38,860 nucleotides of DNA from a virus. Below the pieces are notes generated by a model. The model was not told where the DNA came from. It saw only the letters and a program-made list of their open reading frames with translations, and searched no databases. The stretch covers positions 1 to 38,860 of IMG/VR virus record IMGVR_UViG_3300025011_002359; one strand, given 5' to 3'. Position numbers and translations under genes: made by a program. Below, piece by piece: positions 6,835-16,843 of the stretch (positions are counted from its first letter, which is position 1; every line of letters starts with the position of its first letter).

Positions 6835-8594
6835 GAAAACCAGAAGCAAAAGGGCATTATAAAAACTATGACAAAGTCATGGAATATGCCAAAAACATAG
6901 GTGAAGGAAGTAAAGTCGCATGTAGAGAACAAATTCAAGGTTGTGAAAGATTTTTAAATGATTTAAAAAACGAAAAGTATGAGTTTAATCCAAAAGATGC
7001 AGAGTTTGTAATAGGAATTATTGAAAAGACAATTGTACATATGCAAGGAGAGAACATACAAGGTATGCCACTTAGAGGTATGCCTTTTTTACTTGAAGAT
7101 TGGCAGAAGTTTATTATTTACAATGCTCTAGGATTTTATATCAAAGGAACAAAGATAAGAAGGTTTAAAGAAGTATTTATATTCGTACCTAGAAAGAATG
7201 GCAAGACCTCATTTGTTGCTGCACTATCGTGGGCACTCGGACTACTCGAAAGAAAGTCAGGTGCTAAATGCTATATTGTAGGTGCTGCACTTGAACAATC
7301 ATTACAGAGTTTTAGATTTATTAATTTTAACATCGAGCAAATAGGTGAGAAGGGGAGTTTCAGGATACTTGATAACAATCAAGAACATAGCATAGATGGA
7401 GGATTAGATGACGGATCAATCTACATAAAAGCATTAGCCGCAAACCCTGATAGACAGGACTCACTTAACTGTAATATAGCAATAGCGGATGAGATACATG
7501 CGTACAAAACACCAAAGCAATACAACATCATAAAGGAAGCCATGAAGGCCTATACAAACAAGCTGATGATAGGAATTACAACAGCAGGTGATAACATGAC
7601 TTCATTCTGCTACCAAAGGCTACAGTATTGTAAAAAGATACTTGATAAAACGGTAACAGATGAGACATACCTAGTTTTCATTTGTAAAGCTGATGAGGAT
7701 GAGAATGGAGATGTAGATTATTTAAATCCGATAGAGCATCAAAAAGCAAATCCGAGTTACGGAGTGACAATAAGACCTGATGATATTTTAAATGATGCTA
7801 TGCAAGCACAGAATGATCCACAACAAAGAAAAGATTACTTTTCAAAGTCACTCAATATTTATACCAGTGCAATGAAAGCATACTTTAATATCAATGAGTT
7901 TAAAAACTCAGATAAGAAATATAAATGGACTTTGGATGAACTTGCAAAATTACCTATTGAATGGTTTGGAGGGGCTGACTTATCAAAAGCACATGACTTA
8001 ACATCATCAGCATTATATGGAAATTATAAAGGTGTAGATATTATCATCACACATGGTTGGTTCCCGATAGTAGCAGCGCACCTTAAAGCTGATGAAGATG
8101 GAATTCCTTTGTTCGGATGGAGGGAAGATGGTTGGCTTGATATGTGTAACACACCAACAGTAAATTACAGTGACATCGTTAACTGGTTTGTGAAGATGAA
8201 GCAAAAGGGATTTAAAATCAAGCAAGTTGGATTCGATAGGAAGTTTAGTAGGGAGTTCTTCTTACAGATGAAGAAGAAGGGATTTAAGATGATTGACCAG
8301 CCACAATATTTCTACAAAAAGTCAGAAGGCTTTAGAAGGATAGAGAAGAAAGCAAAGGATGGAGAACTGTATTACCTACATTCACAAGCATATGAATATT
8401 GCGTACAGAACGTAAGAGCAATCGAAAAAACAGATGACATGATTCAATATGAAAAGGTGATGCCAAACCAAAGAATAGACTACTTTGACGCCTCAGTCTT
8501 TGGAGCAATAAGAATGTTAGAAGAAACAGAGAAAGGAACGAGCGCAGCACAATGGCTGAAGGGAGGTGAAAAGGTTGAGCAAAAGGAAAAATAA
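6831..8594 (+). CDS. terL: Terminase large subunit (HK97-like)
   Basis: This 587-residue packaging motor belongs to the Terminase_1/HK97 group. An adenine-binding [10 protein letters not shown] segment lies at about 87-96. The Walker A variant is VPRKNGKTS at 119-127 and Walker B is IAIADE at 216-221, followed by a coupling motif in IGITTAGDN. The C-terminal nuclease starts with [12 protein letters not shown] (metal-binding Asp) and ends with a conserved [13 protein letters not shown] segment. It translocates DNA into the prohead and cuts it. Translation couples to the preceding gene through ATGA. The length is normal for the family. Confidence 0.93.
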   Translation: MRKPEAKGHYKNYDKVMEYAKNIGEGSKVACREQIQGCERFLNDLKNEKYEFNPKDAEFVIGIIEKTIVHMQGENIQGMPLRGMPFLLEDWQKFIIYNALGFYIKGTKIRRFKEVFIFVPRKNGKTSFVAALSWALGLLERKSGAKCYIVGAALEQSLQSFRFINFNIEQIGEKGSFRILDNNQEHSIDGGLDDGSIYIKALAANPDRQDSLNCNIAIADEIHAYKTPKQYNIIKEAMKAYTNKLMIGITTAGDNMTSFCYQRLQYCKKILDKTVTDETYLVFICKADEDENGDVDYLNPIEHQKANPSYGVTIRPDDILNDAMQAQNDPQQRKDYFSKSLNIYTSAMKAYFNINEFKNSDKKYKWTLDELAKLPIEWFGGADLSKAHDLTSSALYGNYKGVDIIITHGWFPIVAAHLKADEDGIPLFGWREDGWLDMCNTPTVNYSDIVNWFVKMKQKGFKIKQVGFDRKFSREFFLQMKKKGFKMIDQPQYFYKKSEGFRRIEKKAKDGELYYLHSQAYEYCVQNVRAIEKTDDMIQYEKVMPNQRIDYFDASVFGAIRMLEETEKGTSAAQWLKGGEKVEQKEK

Positions 8595-9771
8595 AAGTGT
8601 TAGGGTAAGAGAAGCTCCATCAAGTACAATCAGTTGGTTTTTGTCTGACGAAGCACATACAACATTATGTGTGCAAGGATATACGAAACTATCGGACAAC
8701 CCAGAAGTAAGAATAGCAGTACATAAAATCGCTGAACTTGTATCATCCATGACAATTCATCTAGTTCAGAATACAGAGGATGGCGACATAAGAGTAAAAA
8801 ACGAGCTATCACGAAAGATAGACATTGCACCTTATAGCTTAATGACACGAAAGGCTTGGGTATATAACATTGTTTACACCTTACTCTTAGACGGTAGCGG
8901 TAACAGCGTGGTATATCCTAAAATAACGACAGATGGACTTATCGATGACCTGATTCCACTTAAACCATCCAAGATACAATTTATTGATACAGATGAAGCT
9001 TATCAAGTCGTCTACAAAAGCAGAACGTATGACTATGATGAGATAATCCACTTTGTTATCAATCCCGATCCTGAAAAGCCTTATATGGGTACGGGATACA
9101 AAGTAGTGCTAAAGGATATCATAAATAATCTGAAGCAAGCAGCAAAAACCAAAAATAGTTTTATGTCTGACAAATGGAAACCAAGTATCATTGTAGCAGT
9201 AGATGCAATGACGGAGGAACTAGCAAGTGAAGAAGGAAGAGATGCAATACTCAAAAAATACATCTCAGAAACAGGAGGTGGAAAACCGTGGGTCATACCT
9301 GCAGAACTTGTAAAGGTGGAGCAAGTAAAACCACTAAGCCTCAATGACTTAGCTATCAATGATGCAGTCAATATTGATAAACGAACAGTAGCGGGAATCT
9401 TCGGAGTACCTGCTTTTTTGTTGGGTGTTGGTGAATTTAAAAAAGATGAATACAACAACTTTATCAATACAACAATCTTACCTATTGCCCAAGGAATACA
9501 GCAAGAACTTACAAGGAAGATTCTATACAGTCCTGATATGTACTTTAAGTTTAATCCAAGAAGTTTGTATGCCTATGATCTAGGTGAACTAATAGATGCA
9601 GGCTCACAAATGGTGGACAGGATGGCAATGGATAGGAACGAGTGGAGAGACTGGGTAGGTCTAGGACCAGATGTAAGAATGAAAGAGCTACTAGCACTTG
9701 AAAACTATATCCCTGTAGATAAGCTAGGAGATCAAAAGAAACTACTGCAAGGGGGTGATAAGGGTGAATAG
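8575..9771 (+). CDS. Portal protein (HK97 family)
   Basis: Typical HK97-type portal sequence: [20 protein letters not shown] near the N-terminus, [13 protein letters not shown] in the middle, [15 protein letters not shown] (the conserved 'fgvPp.llG' motif) and a final [20 protein letters not shown]. It forms the dodecameric ring at the head vertex for DNA passage and tail attachment. TTG 8575 is preferred because GGAGGTG at 8562-8568 is well spaced before it; GTG 8566 lies inside that site. It overlaps TerL by 20 bases and the protease by 8, which implies tight translational coupling. Confidence 0.9.
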   Translation: MSKRKNKSVRVREAPSSTISWFLSDEAHTTLCVQGYTKLSDNPEVRIAVHKIAELVSSMTIHLVQNTEDGDIRVKNELSRKIDIAPYSLMTRKAWVYNIVYTLLLDGSGNSVVYPKITTDGLIDDLIPLKPSKIQFIDTDEAYQVVYKSRTYDYDEIIHFVINPDPEKPYMGTGYKVVLKDIINNLKQAAKTKNSFMSDKWKPSIIVAVDAMTEELASEEGRDAILKKYISETGGGKPWVIPAELVKVEQVKPLSLNDLAINDAVNIDKRTVAGIFGVPAFLLGVGEFKKDEYNNFINTTILPIAQGIQQELTRKILYSPDMYFKFNPRSLYAYDLGELIDAGSQMVDRMAMDRNEWRDWVGLGPDVRMKELLALENYIPVDKLGDQKKLLQGGDKGE

Positions 9772-10336
9772 AGAAGAGATTCAAACAAGAAGTTTGCAGT
9801 CAGAACTAAAGGTTAGAGGAGAGACAGAACAGAAAGTTATTGAAGGGTACTTCGCAGTATTTAATGCAGAAACAGAGTTGTGGAAAGGTGCATTTGAAGA
9901 ACTAGAAGCAAGGGCATTTGATAAGACATTAAGCAATGACATAAGAGCTCTTATAAACCATGATACAACACTAGTATTAGGTAGAAACAAGGCTGGAACG
10001 CTAGAACTCAAAGTTGATAGCAGAGGACTATGGGGGAGAATTGTAATCAACGAAAACGATACCGATGCAGTCAATATTTATGAGAGAGTAAAACGTGGGG
10101 ATGTAAGTCAGTGTAGCTTTGGGTTCAACATATTAGCGGAGGAAACTGACTACAGAGATGACGGAACTATTAAATGGAGAATTACAGAAGTTGATCTACA
10201 CGAAGTGAGTGTATGTACATTTCCTGCTTATGCAGAGACAGGAGTACAAGCAAGAAAAAAAGATTATGCAAGCTTCTTAGAAAAAAGACTTGAACACAAA
10301 AAACTAAATTTGAAAGAGAGGTTGAAGATATGCTAA
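9764..10336 (+). CDS. Prohead protease (HK97 family)
   Basis: This serine protease matures the capsid. It has the family features [27 protein letters not shown] (catalytic His in NHD) and [12 protein letters not shown] (catalytic Ser in the 'S.gF' motif), then [17 protein letters not shown]. The length of about 190 residues is normal. GTG 9764 is chosen over GTG 9755 because GGGGGTGAT immediately precedes it and the product then begins NREEIQTRS, as usual for the family. It overlaps the portal gene and the capsid gene, an order conserved in HK97-like phages. Confidence 0.9.
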   Translation: MNREEIQTRSLQSELKVRGETEQKVIEGYFAVFNAETELWKGAFEELEARAFDKTLSNDIRALINHDTTLVLGRNKAGTLELKVDSRGLWGRIVINENDTDAVNIYERVKRGDVSQCSFGFNILAEETDYRDDGTIKWRITEVDLHEVSVCTFPAYAETGVQARKKDYASFLEKRLEHKKLNLKERLKIC

Positions 10337-11688
10337 AACAATTAATGCTTAATAAAAAGATCCAGCAAAGAAAATCAATTCTTGGTGGGTTGATAGAAAA
10401 AGAAAATGAATTTAAAGTGAGGAATCAAGAATTGTCAACATCTATTGATGAGGCTAAAACAGATGAGGAAATTACAGTGATCGAAGAAGAAATAACAAAA
10501 CTAGAAACTGAAAAGACAGAAAATGAAGAGAAGAAGACAGCACTTGAAAGAGAAATAGCAGGACTAGAGGATGAACTAAATGAGATCATCACAAAGGGAC
10601 CTGAAAAAAATAAAACTTCTGAAAATTCAGAAGAAAGAAAAAAATCAAATATCGATAGGGGGAATACAAGAATGAGAGAAAATAAACTAAATGCAAGAGA
10701 GCTAGTGATTGAAAGACTAAACAAAGAAGATGTAAGAAGCTTCTATACAAACTTAAGTCAGGCAGTGCAAAAGAGAAGCATAAGTGGACTAGACCTAACA
10801 ATCCCACAAATCTTACTAGATACAATTACAGATGATCTAGGAAGATACTCTGTGTTCTACGATTTAGTAAGGAAAGCAAAACTAACAGGAGAAGGAAGAG
10901 CAATTATCTCAGGAGAAGCTCCAGAAGCAATATGGACAGAGATGGTTGGAAAACTGAATGAATTAGCTTCATTGTTTACAGATGTTGAAGTTGATGGATA
11001 TAAAGTTGGAGGATTCATTCCACTAGACAATTCATTAATTGAAGATTCAATGGTCAACTTAGCTTCACATGTTGAGGAACTATTAAAAGAATCAATAGCA
11101 ATAGCACTAGACAAAGCAATTCTATACGGAACAGGAACGAAGATGCCTCTAGGTATTGTACCAGCAATTCATGCAGACTTTGTTGATGATGATCCAGACA
11201 AGGGACTTAGAACTACAAACATTATAACTTTATCAGTAGCTGATACCAAGTTTGCAAAGATAATTGAAGCAATGAAGTTCATCAAAAGAGGTAGAAGAGG
11301 AAGAGGGCCAATAACAATAGCAATGAACGAAGCAACATGGTTAGGTACAATCGTACCAATGTCATTAGCGAGCAATGCTTCTGGTGCATTTGTCACAGTG
11401 AGTGGACAAGCATTCCCTGGTGTCGGATATAAAGTAGTATTTAGTGAAGAAATACCTGAAAATAACATCATCGCAGGAGACTTCACAAAATACTTGCTTG
11501 CAGAAAGAGCAGATGTTAAAACAGCAAGTTCAACAGAGTTCTTGTTTACAAGTGACAAGACAGTATTTAAAGCAACAGCAAGATACGATGGAAAACCAGT
11601 AAGAAAGGGTGCATTCGTGTTGATAGGACTAAACAATACAGCTCCGACAGTAGCTGCAACGTTTGCAACAGACGCAGCCAATGAATAA
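10330..11688 (+). CDS. Major capsid protein (HK97 fold) with scaffold domain
   Basis: The 452-residue precursor has an N-terminal coiled-coil delta domain (about residues 20-90, repeated EEE/KKK heptads) that acts as built-in scaffold. A short linker follows, then the HK97-fold shell. ISGLDLTIPQILLDTI begins the mature part, and LASHVEELLKESIAIALDKAILYGTG is the long spine-helix region. The protease encoded just upstream probably cleaves between about residues 110 and 150; the exact site cannot be read. ATG 10330 lies within the protease 3' end, behind GAGAGG. Confidence 0.92.
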   Translation: MLKQLMLNKKIQQRKSILGGLIEKENEFKVRNQELSTSIDEAKTDEEITVIEEEITKLETEKTENEEKKTALEREIAGLEDELNEIITKGPEKNKTSENSEERKKSNIDRGNTRMRENKLNARELVIERLNKEDVRSFYTNLSQAVQKRSISGLDLTIPQILLDTITDDLGRYSVFYDLVRKAKLTGEGRAIISGEAPEAIWTEMVGKLNELASLFTDVEVDGYKVGGFIPLDNSLIEDSMVNLASHVEELLKESIAIALDKAILYGTGTKMPLGIVPAIHADFVDDDPDKGLRTTNIITLSVADTKFAKIIEAMKFIKRGRRGRGPITIAMNEATWLGTIVPMSLASNASGAFVTVSGQAFPGVGYKVVFSEEIPENNIIAGDFTKYLLAERADVKTASSTEFLFTSDKTVFKATARYDGKPVRKGAFVLIGLNNTAPTVAATFATDAANE

Positions 11689-11700
11689 GAGGTGGTATAA

Positions 11701-11970
11701 ATGGAGTTAATCGTTAGCTTGATAAAAAGCAAACTGGGGATAACCACTAACGTAAGAGATACATATATAGCTGCTATAGCAAGTGGCATAAAAACAGAAC
11801 TAGAAGATGAGAAAGGGTTGGTCATTAATTTGACCAATTCCTATCATCAAATGTTTATAGTTGACTATACAGCGTGGCGATATGAAAACAAAGATAGTGA
11901 TGCAATACCAAGGCATTTGCAGTTTAGATTACATAACCTCGTAATACACACGGGAGGTGGTACGGAATGA
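11701..11970 (+). CDS. Head-tail connector (gp6-like)
   Basis: A short all-helical protein right after the capsid gene. It has the adaptor pattern LIKSKLGITTNVRDTYIAAIASGIKTEL, then YHQMFIVDYTAWRYENKD and a terminal HLQFRLHNLVIHTG. This matches HK97 gp6-type connectors that form a ring under the portal. ATG 11701 follows AGAGGTGGTATAA. It overlaps the next gene by four bases. Assignment relies on fold-like patterns and synteny. Confidence 0.75.
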   Translation: MELIVSLIKSKLGITTNVRDTYIAAIASGIKTELEDEKGLVINLTNSYHQMFIVDYTAWRYENKDSDAIPRHLQFRLHNLVIHTGGGTE

Positions 11971-12266
11971 CATATGACTATGAGTTAAAACTAATGGGAA
12001 GCGAAGGTTACACAAAAGATTCTATAGGAAATCAGATACCAACATTAAAAGAAACAACGGTCTTATGCAAAATTAAATCGGTAAGTAGGAGTGAATTTTA
12101 TAACAGTGCAAAATCAGGATTAAAGCCTGAAATTATTTTTGTAGTTCATGGATATGAGTACAATGAGGAAAAGCAAGTAAACTTTGAAGATGTGGTATAT
12201 AACGTGATCCGTACATACGCTACTGACTTTGAAGAAGTAGAACTCGTATGTGAAAGGATTAGATAG
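11967..12266 (+). CDS. Head closure protein (head-tail adaptor)
   Basis: A 99-residue beta-rich protein in the position of the head-closure or stopper protein. The pattern includes TVLCKIKSVSRSEFYNSAKSG and PEIIFVVHGYEYNEEKQV, characteristic of SPP1 gp16-like and HK97 gp7-like stoppers, and a final YNVIRTYATDFEEVELVCERI. It seals the filled head and provides the tail docking surface. Translational coupling to the connector is through ATGA at 11967. Confidence 0.78.
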   Translation: MTYDYELKLMGSEGYTKDSIGNQIPTLKETTVLCKIKSVSRSEFYNSAKSGLKPEIIFVVHGYEYNEEKQVNFEDVVYNVIRTYATDFEEVELVCERIR

Positions 12267-12268
12267 CC

Positions 12269-12652
12269 ATGATAAATATATCAATTGGTAATCTAGCAAA
12301 TGAAATCGTAAGTGCGATGAAAGAGTATACCGAGGATGTGTCAAACGGGATAGCTGAAGAGGTAAATGAAACAGCAGAAAAAATACTTGCAGAAGTTGAG
12401 ATAACAGCACCAAAAAAACATGGAAACTATGTTAAAGGCTTTAAAAAGTCAAACATAACAGCTCCACATATTAATAGAGCAGTAGTATGGAACAAAAAAT
12501 ACTATAGACTTGTACACTTGCTAGAATTCGGACATGCAAAAAGAGGTGGAGGAAGGACAAGAGCATTCCCACACATGGCAAAGGCTTATGAAAAGTATGG
12601 AGTAACTCTAACCGATAGACTAAAACAAATTATAAGGTCAGGTGGTAGATAG
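12269..12652 (+). CDS. Tail-joining protein (HK97 gp10 family)
   Basis: The protein has the gp10 signature. An N-terminal helix (EVNETAEKILAEVEITAPKKHGNYVKGFK) contains the conserved 'aPv.tG.y..s' equivalent. It is followed by VVWNKKYYRLVHLLEFGHAKRGGGRTRAFPHMAKAYEK, the classic 'ylvElGt..n.paRPFl' region, here written as LLEFGHA and FPHM. It acts at the head-tail interface. The start at 12269 follows the previous stop by two bases, and the stop is immediately followed by the next ATG. Confidence 0.8.
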   Translation: MINISIGNLANEIVSAMKEYTEDVSNGIAEEVNETAEKILAEVEITAPKKHGNYVKGFKKSNITAPHINRAVVWNKKYYRLVHLLEFGHAKRGGGRTRAFPHMAKAYEKYGVTLTDRLKQIIRSGGR

Positions 12653-12967
12653 ATGACACAAGAAGAGCTAGTTACAGCACTTGAAACAACAAGCATACCC
12701 ATAGTATATGGAGAGTTTGAAGAGGAAGTGAATGCGCCATTTATAACCTATCAATTTTCTAGTTCAGCAGATATCAAGGCTGACAATCAAAACTATGTAG
12801 ACATCAGCGGGTATCAAGTGGAACTTTATACAGACAAAAAGAGTCCTGTTACCGAGAAATTGGTGCAGGATGTATTCAAGTTAAACGGTTTGGTATATTC
12901 GAAATACGAATCGAGAATCAGTGAAGAAAAGCTATATCAAATTGTTTACACAATTCAATTAATATAA
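12653..12967 (+). CDS. Tail terminator/completion protein
   Basis: A 104-residue alpha/beta protein in the tail-terminator position. It opens with TQEELVTALETTSIPIVYGEF, then APFITYQFSSSADIKADN, a YVDISGYQVELYTDKKSPV strand, and an ISEEKLYQIVYTIQLI end. The 'P.itY..' and 'vql.t' strands resemble tail terminators such as SPP1 gp17 and lambda gpU. The family is assigned mostly by order between the gp10-like gene and the major tail gene. It starts directly after the previous stop codon. Confidence 0.65.
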   Translation: MTQEELVTALETTSIPIVYGEFEEEVNAPFITYQFSSSADIKADNQNYVDISGYQVELYTDKKSPVTEKLVQDVFKLNGLVYSKYESRISEEKLYQIVYTIQLI

Positions 12968-12980
12968 GGAGGGCATGCAA

Positions 12981-13559
12981 ATGTCAGAAAACAAAGTAGT
13001 TTATGGGTTACAAAACGTACATATCGCATTTAGAGACTATACTGAGGTGGGAACTCAGCCAATATGGAAAACACCAGTAGCGATAGCAGGTGCAGTAAAA
13101 TTTTCACCACAGGCACAAGGTGATAGCAATACATTCTATGCCGATAACTCTGCATACTTCGTTGTCACAGCAAACAATGGATATCAGGCAGAACTAGAAA
13201 TGGCTTTAATTCCAGATGCAATATTGCAGGAAATGATGGGATGGTCAGTTGATGATAATGGAATGTTAGTTGAGGAAGCAGATGCAACACCAAAGGAATT
13301 TGCATTACTCGGACAAGTTCAGGGAGATCAAAAGAGCAGAAGATTTGTGTACTATTCATGCACAGCACAAAGACCATCAAAGGAACATAATACCAAGGGA
13401 GAAAATCTTGATCCTGCAACAGATACACTGTCACTCACGATAGTTCCAGTAGATATCGCAGGTAAGAAAATAACAAAAGGAACACTTGAACTGAATGCAA
13501 CAAATGCGACAACATATAATGCGTTCTTCAATTCAGTTTATAAACCAATATTCGAATAA
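12981..13559 (+). CDS. Major tail protein (phi13/TP901-1 type)
   Basis: The tail-tube subunit is recognised by VVYGLQNVHIAFRD at the start and GAVKFSPQAQGDSNTFYADN with YFVVTANNGYQAELEMALIPDAIL in the middle. ALLGQVQGDQKSRRFVYYSC and a closing TLSLTIVPVDIAGKKITKG strand pair follow. This is the phi13/TP901-1 major tail family. Length and position before the chaperone pair are normal. ATG 12981 is 7 bases behind AAGGAGGG; ATG 12975 is only one base away and is less likely. Confidence 0.88.
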   Translation: MSENKVVYGLQNVHIAFRDYTEVGTQPIWKTPVAIAGAVKFSPQAQGDSNTFYADNSAYFVVTANNGYQAELEMALIPDAILQEMMGWSVDDNGMLVEEADATPKEFALLGQVQGDQKSRRFVYYSCTAQRPSKEHNTKGENLDPATDTLSLTIVPVDIAGKKITKGTLELNATNATTYNAFFNSVYKPIFE

Positions 13560-13576
13560 GATGGAGGGAAATACAT

Positions 13577-13921
13577 ATGGCTAGAGATTTAAAAATAGGA
13601 GATAAGGAGATAAGAGTTAGGGCGACACCTCTAACTCTTTTGTTTTATAAACAAGAATTTAAAAGCGACTTCATGGGGGACATGGCAAAGCTAGAAAAGA
13701 TAAAAGACAGTATGGTGAACTTAGACACGACACTGTTCTTACAGATGATATGGGCAATGAATAAATCAGACTCGTATCCACAGTCGTTCCCAAACTTTAT
13801 GGACTGGTTAGGTTCGTTTGAGAGTATCGATTTATCAGATACAGCACTTTATGAAGTGACTATGGAGGAAGCGGCAGCAGGCTTTTTTCGTGGAAAGTAC
13901 ACACCAACAAGAAGCAAATAG
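13577..13921 (+). CDS. Tail assembly chaperone, short form (gpG-like)
   Basis: A 114-residue mostly helical protein between the major tail and tape measure genes, the position of lambda gpG. It binds the tape measure during tail assembly and is not expected in the virion. Its 3' end overlaps a second frame (13890-14108) that has no convincing ribosome-binding site. A T6 run in the overlap (13883-13888, read as TTT TTT in this frame) is the probable slip point, giving a 176-residue fusion. ATG 13577 follows GGAGGG. Confidence 0.82.
   Translation: MARDLKIGDKEIRVRATPLTLLFYKQEFKSDFMGDMAKLEKIKDSMVNLDTTLFLQMIWAMNKSDSYPQSFPNFMDWLGSFESIDLSDTALYEVTMEEAAAGFFRGKYTPTRSK
13880..13892 (+). promoter_or_regulatory. 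Probable programmed frameshift site
   Basis: The sequence reads GGC TTT TTT CGT in the chaperone frame. A +1 step from TTT to TTC (tRNA-Phe re-pairing with overlapping UUC), or a -2 slip on the T6 run, would continue as GTG GAA in the second frame. That second frame is open back to 13860, so the slip must occur between there and the first-frame stop at 13919. The net shift differs from the common -1 of lambda. No hairpin was identified downstream. Confidence 0.55.
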
Positions 13922-14108
13922 TAATGAAGTAGATGAAAATATAGAACTAACAATCTTGGTGATAGGGAAAAAGTCAGGACTTAACTTTGAGGAAATAAAT
14001 CAATTACGAGTTGGTGACATTTTAAAGTTTGCTAGAATCTACAACGGAAACAGTACACAAAAAAGCAGACAAGCAAATCAAACAGATATTGATACATTCT
14101 ATGCCTAG
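13890..14108 (+). CDS. Tail chaperone frameshift extension (gpT-like)
   Basis: This 72-codon reading frame is open through the end of the short chaperone and ends 14 bases before the tape measure. It encodes VESTHQQEANSNEVDENIEL then a helical GLNFEEINQLRVGDILKFARIYNG segment, the usual composition of gpT-type extensions that contact tape measure. The codon at 13890 is GTG with no Shine-Dalgarno at a proper distance, so translation by frameshifting from the upstream gene is more likely than independent initiation. The fused product would be about 176 residues. Confidence 0.72.
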   Translation: MESTHQQEANSNEVDENIELTILVIGKKSGLNFEEINQLRVGDILKFARIYNGNSTQKSRQANQTDIDTFYA

Positions 14109-14122
14109 GGGGTGATAGAACA

Positions 14123-16843
14123 ATGGCTGAAACAATCAAAGGACTCAATATTGTTATAGGTGCTGAAACCACAGGACTTGACAAAGCACTAAGCGGTGTA
14201 AATAAGCAATCTAGAGACCTACAATCAGAATTAAAACAAGTTGATAAGTTGCTTAAACTAGACCCTGGTAATACAGAAATGGTGTTGCAGAAACAACAAT
14301 TACTAGCAAAGGCAATAGAAAATACTAAGGACAAGCTAGATACATTAAAGTTATCACAACAGCAAGTTAACCAGCAATTTGCAAATGGTGAAATTAATGA
14401 AGGGCAGTATCGGGCATTCCAACGTGAAGTAACAAGGACAGAACAAGAATTGCAAAACTTAGAACAACAGTTAAGAGATGCAAATGGATTTTCATCATTC
14501 GGTCAACAAGCCGAAGAAGCAGCAAAGAAACTCGATAAATTCGGCAAAGGAATGACCGATGCAGGAAAAGAGTTCAGTACAAAAGTAACAGCTCCCATAT
14601 TAGGTCTGGGGGCTGCGGCAGTAATGGTGGGAAATGACTTTGAAGCACAGATGAGTAGAGTGAAAGCAATCTCAGGTGCGACAGGGGAAGAGTTTCAGAA
14701 ACTAAATGACCAAGCACTACAACTTGGATCAGATACAGCCTTTAGTGCTAAACAGGCAGCAGAAGGTATGGAAAACCTAGCCTCTGCAGGATTCTCTACT
14801 ACTGAAATTATGTCAGCGATGGATGGAATGTTAGATTTAGCGGCTAGTAGCGGTGAAGACCTAGCAAGTAGTGCAGATATAGCAGCCAGTACACTAAGAG
14901 GGTTCGGACTTGAAGCAAGTAATTCGGGTCACGTAGCAGACGTACTTGCAAAAACCTCCGCAGACACAAATGCATCCGTTTCAAGTATTGGAGAAGCAAT
15001 GAAGTACGTTGCTCCTATTGCTCACCAAGCAGGAATATCGCTTGAAGAAGTCACCGCATCTATAGGTATCATGGCGAATGCAGGGATACAAGGAAGCCAA
15101 GCAGGCACAACACTGAGAGGTGCGCTATCGAGACTATCTGATCCAAGCAAAGAAGCGGCTACAGCAATGGCATCTATTAACTTTTCTGCATTTGATGCAA
15201 AGGGAAATATGCTATCTTTAAGTCAGATCATAAACAGCTTAAGCAAATCGACAGCAGGCTTAACAAATGAACAAAAGCAGCAAGTAGTATCGCAGATATT
15301 TGGTCAGGAAGCTATGTCGGGTATGATGGTACTAATGCAAGCAGGCGCGAAGGATTTAGACAATTTAACTAAGAGTTTACAGACAAGTGATGGAGCAGCG
15401 AAACAAATGGCTAAGACAATGCAAGATAATACAAAATCAAGCATTGAACAAATGACAGGAAGCCTTGAGACAGCAGGAATCAAAATACAGCAAGCACTCG
15501 CACCTGCAATTACTGCAGTAGCAAAGAAGATACAAGAACTTGCTGATTGGTTTTCAAAACTATCACCTGCAACCCAAAATACAATACTTGTGATTGCTGG
15601 GATAGTTGCCGCAATTGGGCCTGTCTTGATCATTATAGGGCAGATGGTCACAGGAATATCCGCACTCATTACCGCATTCACAGCCGTCTCTAGTGCGATA
15701 GCTGTAGCAGGTGGAGTAATGGCTGTTATCACTGGACCAATTGGAATAGCAATAGCAGCGATAGCAGCACTTGCAGCAGGGGTGTACCTGATCATTAATA
15801 ATTGGAGTTCAATTCAGGAATTCTTCACGAATTTGTGGAACTGGGTAGCACAATCTTTTACAGAATCAGGGCAAAAGATAGCTGAAATATTTAATGTAAT
15901 ACTATCAACTGTAAGTAAGATATGGCAAGACTTATCTTCGTCAGTAATAAAAATCGTAATAGGTTTCGTAAAGGTTATAGCAGAAAACTTTGGCGGATTC
16001 TTCAAGGGAATTCTTATGATATTTGATGGTATGAAACTCTATTTCTCAGGTGTATGGGAACTAATAAAAAACATATTCCTAGGATCAATATTGCTACTCA
16101 TTGACTTGGTGACTGGTAACTTCACAAAGTTAGGCGAAGATTCAAAAGGAATATGGGAGAATATCAAGGGTGCGCTCGGGAAGATATGGGAAGGTATCAA
16201 ACTTGTATTTACAGGAGCACTCCAAGCCATAGCAGGATACTTGGCAGGAGTATGGACAACGATAAAGAGTGTAGCAGGTTCTGCATGGGAAGGCATAAAG
16301 TCCATGTTCGCTAACATTTGGGAAGGCATTAAAAATGTATCAAAAGGAATATGGGATGCAATCACTGATGGTATAACGAAAGCGATAGACTGGATCAAAA
16401 ACCTGCCAAGCACACTATTCAATTACGGGGTAAATATCATCCAAGGGCTAATTGACGGTATTAAATCAATGATAAGCAAAGTAGCAAAAGTAGTCTCAGA
16501 CCTAGCTGATCAAATTACTGGTAAAATACGTTCAGCATTAGGAATACACTCACCATCCCGTGTAATGATGGAAATAGGTAGATACACAGCAGAAGGTATG
16601 GCGATTGGTATTGACCAAAATAAAAATAGGGTAACGAAGGCGATGGGAGCACTTGCAAGTGATGTCACGAGGACAGCAGGAGACATCAATGTATCAGGGA
16701 CAGGGGTAGGTAGTTCAGGAAACAGCCTGACAATAATCAATCAAGGGACGATAGTCGGAAGTAGTGGAATGGAAGAGTTTACGGACTTTATTAGTAGAAA
16801 GATAGGCACTCGGTTTTCACTTAGTATAGGTGGTGGTAGGTAA
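14123..16843 (+). CDS. Tail tape measure protein (TP901 core)
   Basis: A 906-residue tape measure. The N-terminus is a coiled coil (about 1-130, with TTGLDKALSGVNKQSRDLQSEL and repeated EQ/QQ heptads). The TP901 core region follows (about 150-440, with AISGATGEEFQKLNDQALQLG and ITASTLRGF-like segments). A strongly hydrophobic stretch (about 485-565) probably enters the host membrane at DNA injection. Tryptophan-rich repeats of the kind GIWENIKG, KIWEGIK and NIWEGIKNV come next, and an IHSPSRVMMEIGRYTAEGMAIGI motif closes the protein. The gene length of about 2.7 kb predicts a tail of roughly 130-140 nm by the usual 1.5 angstrom per residue rule. The start follows AGGGGGTGAT. Confidence 0.93.
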   Translation: MAETIKGLNIVIGAETTGLDKALSGVNKQSRDLQSELKQVDKLLKLDPGNTEMVLQKQQLLAKAIENTKDKLDTLKLSQQQVNQQFANGEINEGQYRAFQREVTRTEQELQNLEQQLRDANGFSSFGQQAEEAAKKLDKFGKGMTDAGKEFSTKVTAPILGLGAAAVMVGNDFEAQMSRVKAISGATGEEFQKLNDQALQLGSDTAFSAKQAAEGMENLASAGFSTTEIMSAMDGMLDLAASSGEDLASSADIAASTLRGFGLEASNSGHVADVLAKTSADTNASVSSIGEAMKYVAPIAHQAGISLEEVTASIGIMANAGIQGSQAGTTLRGALSRLSDPSKEAATAMASINFSAFDAKGNMLSLSQIINSLSKSTAGLTNEQKQQVVSQIFGQEAMSGMMVLMQAGAKDLDNLTKSLQTSDGAAKQMAKTMQDNTKSSIEQMTGSLETAGIKIQQALAPAITAVAKKIQELADWFSKLSPATQNTILVIAGIVAAIGPVLIIIGQMVTGISALITAFTAVSSAIAVAGGVMAVITGPIGIAIAAIAALAAGVYLIINNWSSIQEFFTNLWNWVAQSFTESGQKIAEIFNVILSTVSKIWQDLSSSVIKIVIGFVKVIAENFGGFFKGILMIFDGMKLYFSGVWELIKNIFLGSILLLIDLVTGNFTKLGEDSKGIWENIKGALGKIWEGIKLVFTGALQAIAGYLAGVWTTIKSVAGSAWEGIKSMFANIWEGIKNVSKGIWDAITDGITKAIDWIKNLPSTLFNYGVNIIQGLIDGIKSMISKVAKVVSDLADQITGKIRSALGIHSPSRVMMEIGRYTAEGMAIGIDQNKNRVTKAMGALASDVTRTAGDINVSGTGVGSSGNSLTIINQGTIVGSSGMEEFTDFISRKIGTRFSLSIGGGR

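Noticed and set aside
11169-11837. 222-codon open frame antisense to the capsid gene
   Set aside because: It mirrors the codon pattern of the capsid gene, has no ribosome-binding site, and is an artefact of A-rich coding sequence on the other strand.
15304-15795. 163-codon antisense frame in the tape measure gene
   Set aside because: Low-complexity Ala/Ile composition, reflecting the hydrophobic part of tape measure on the opposite strand.
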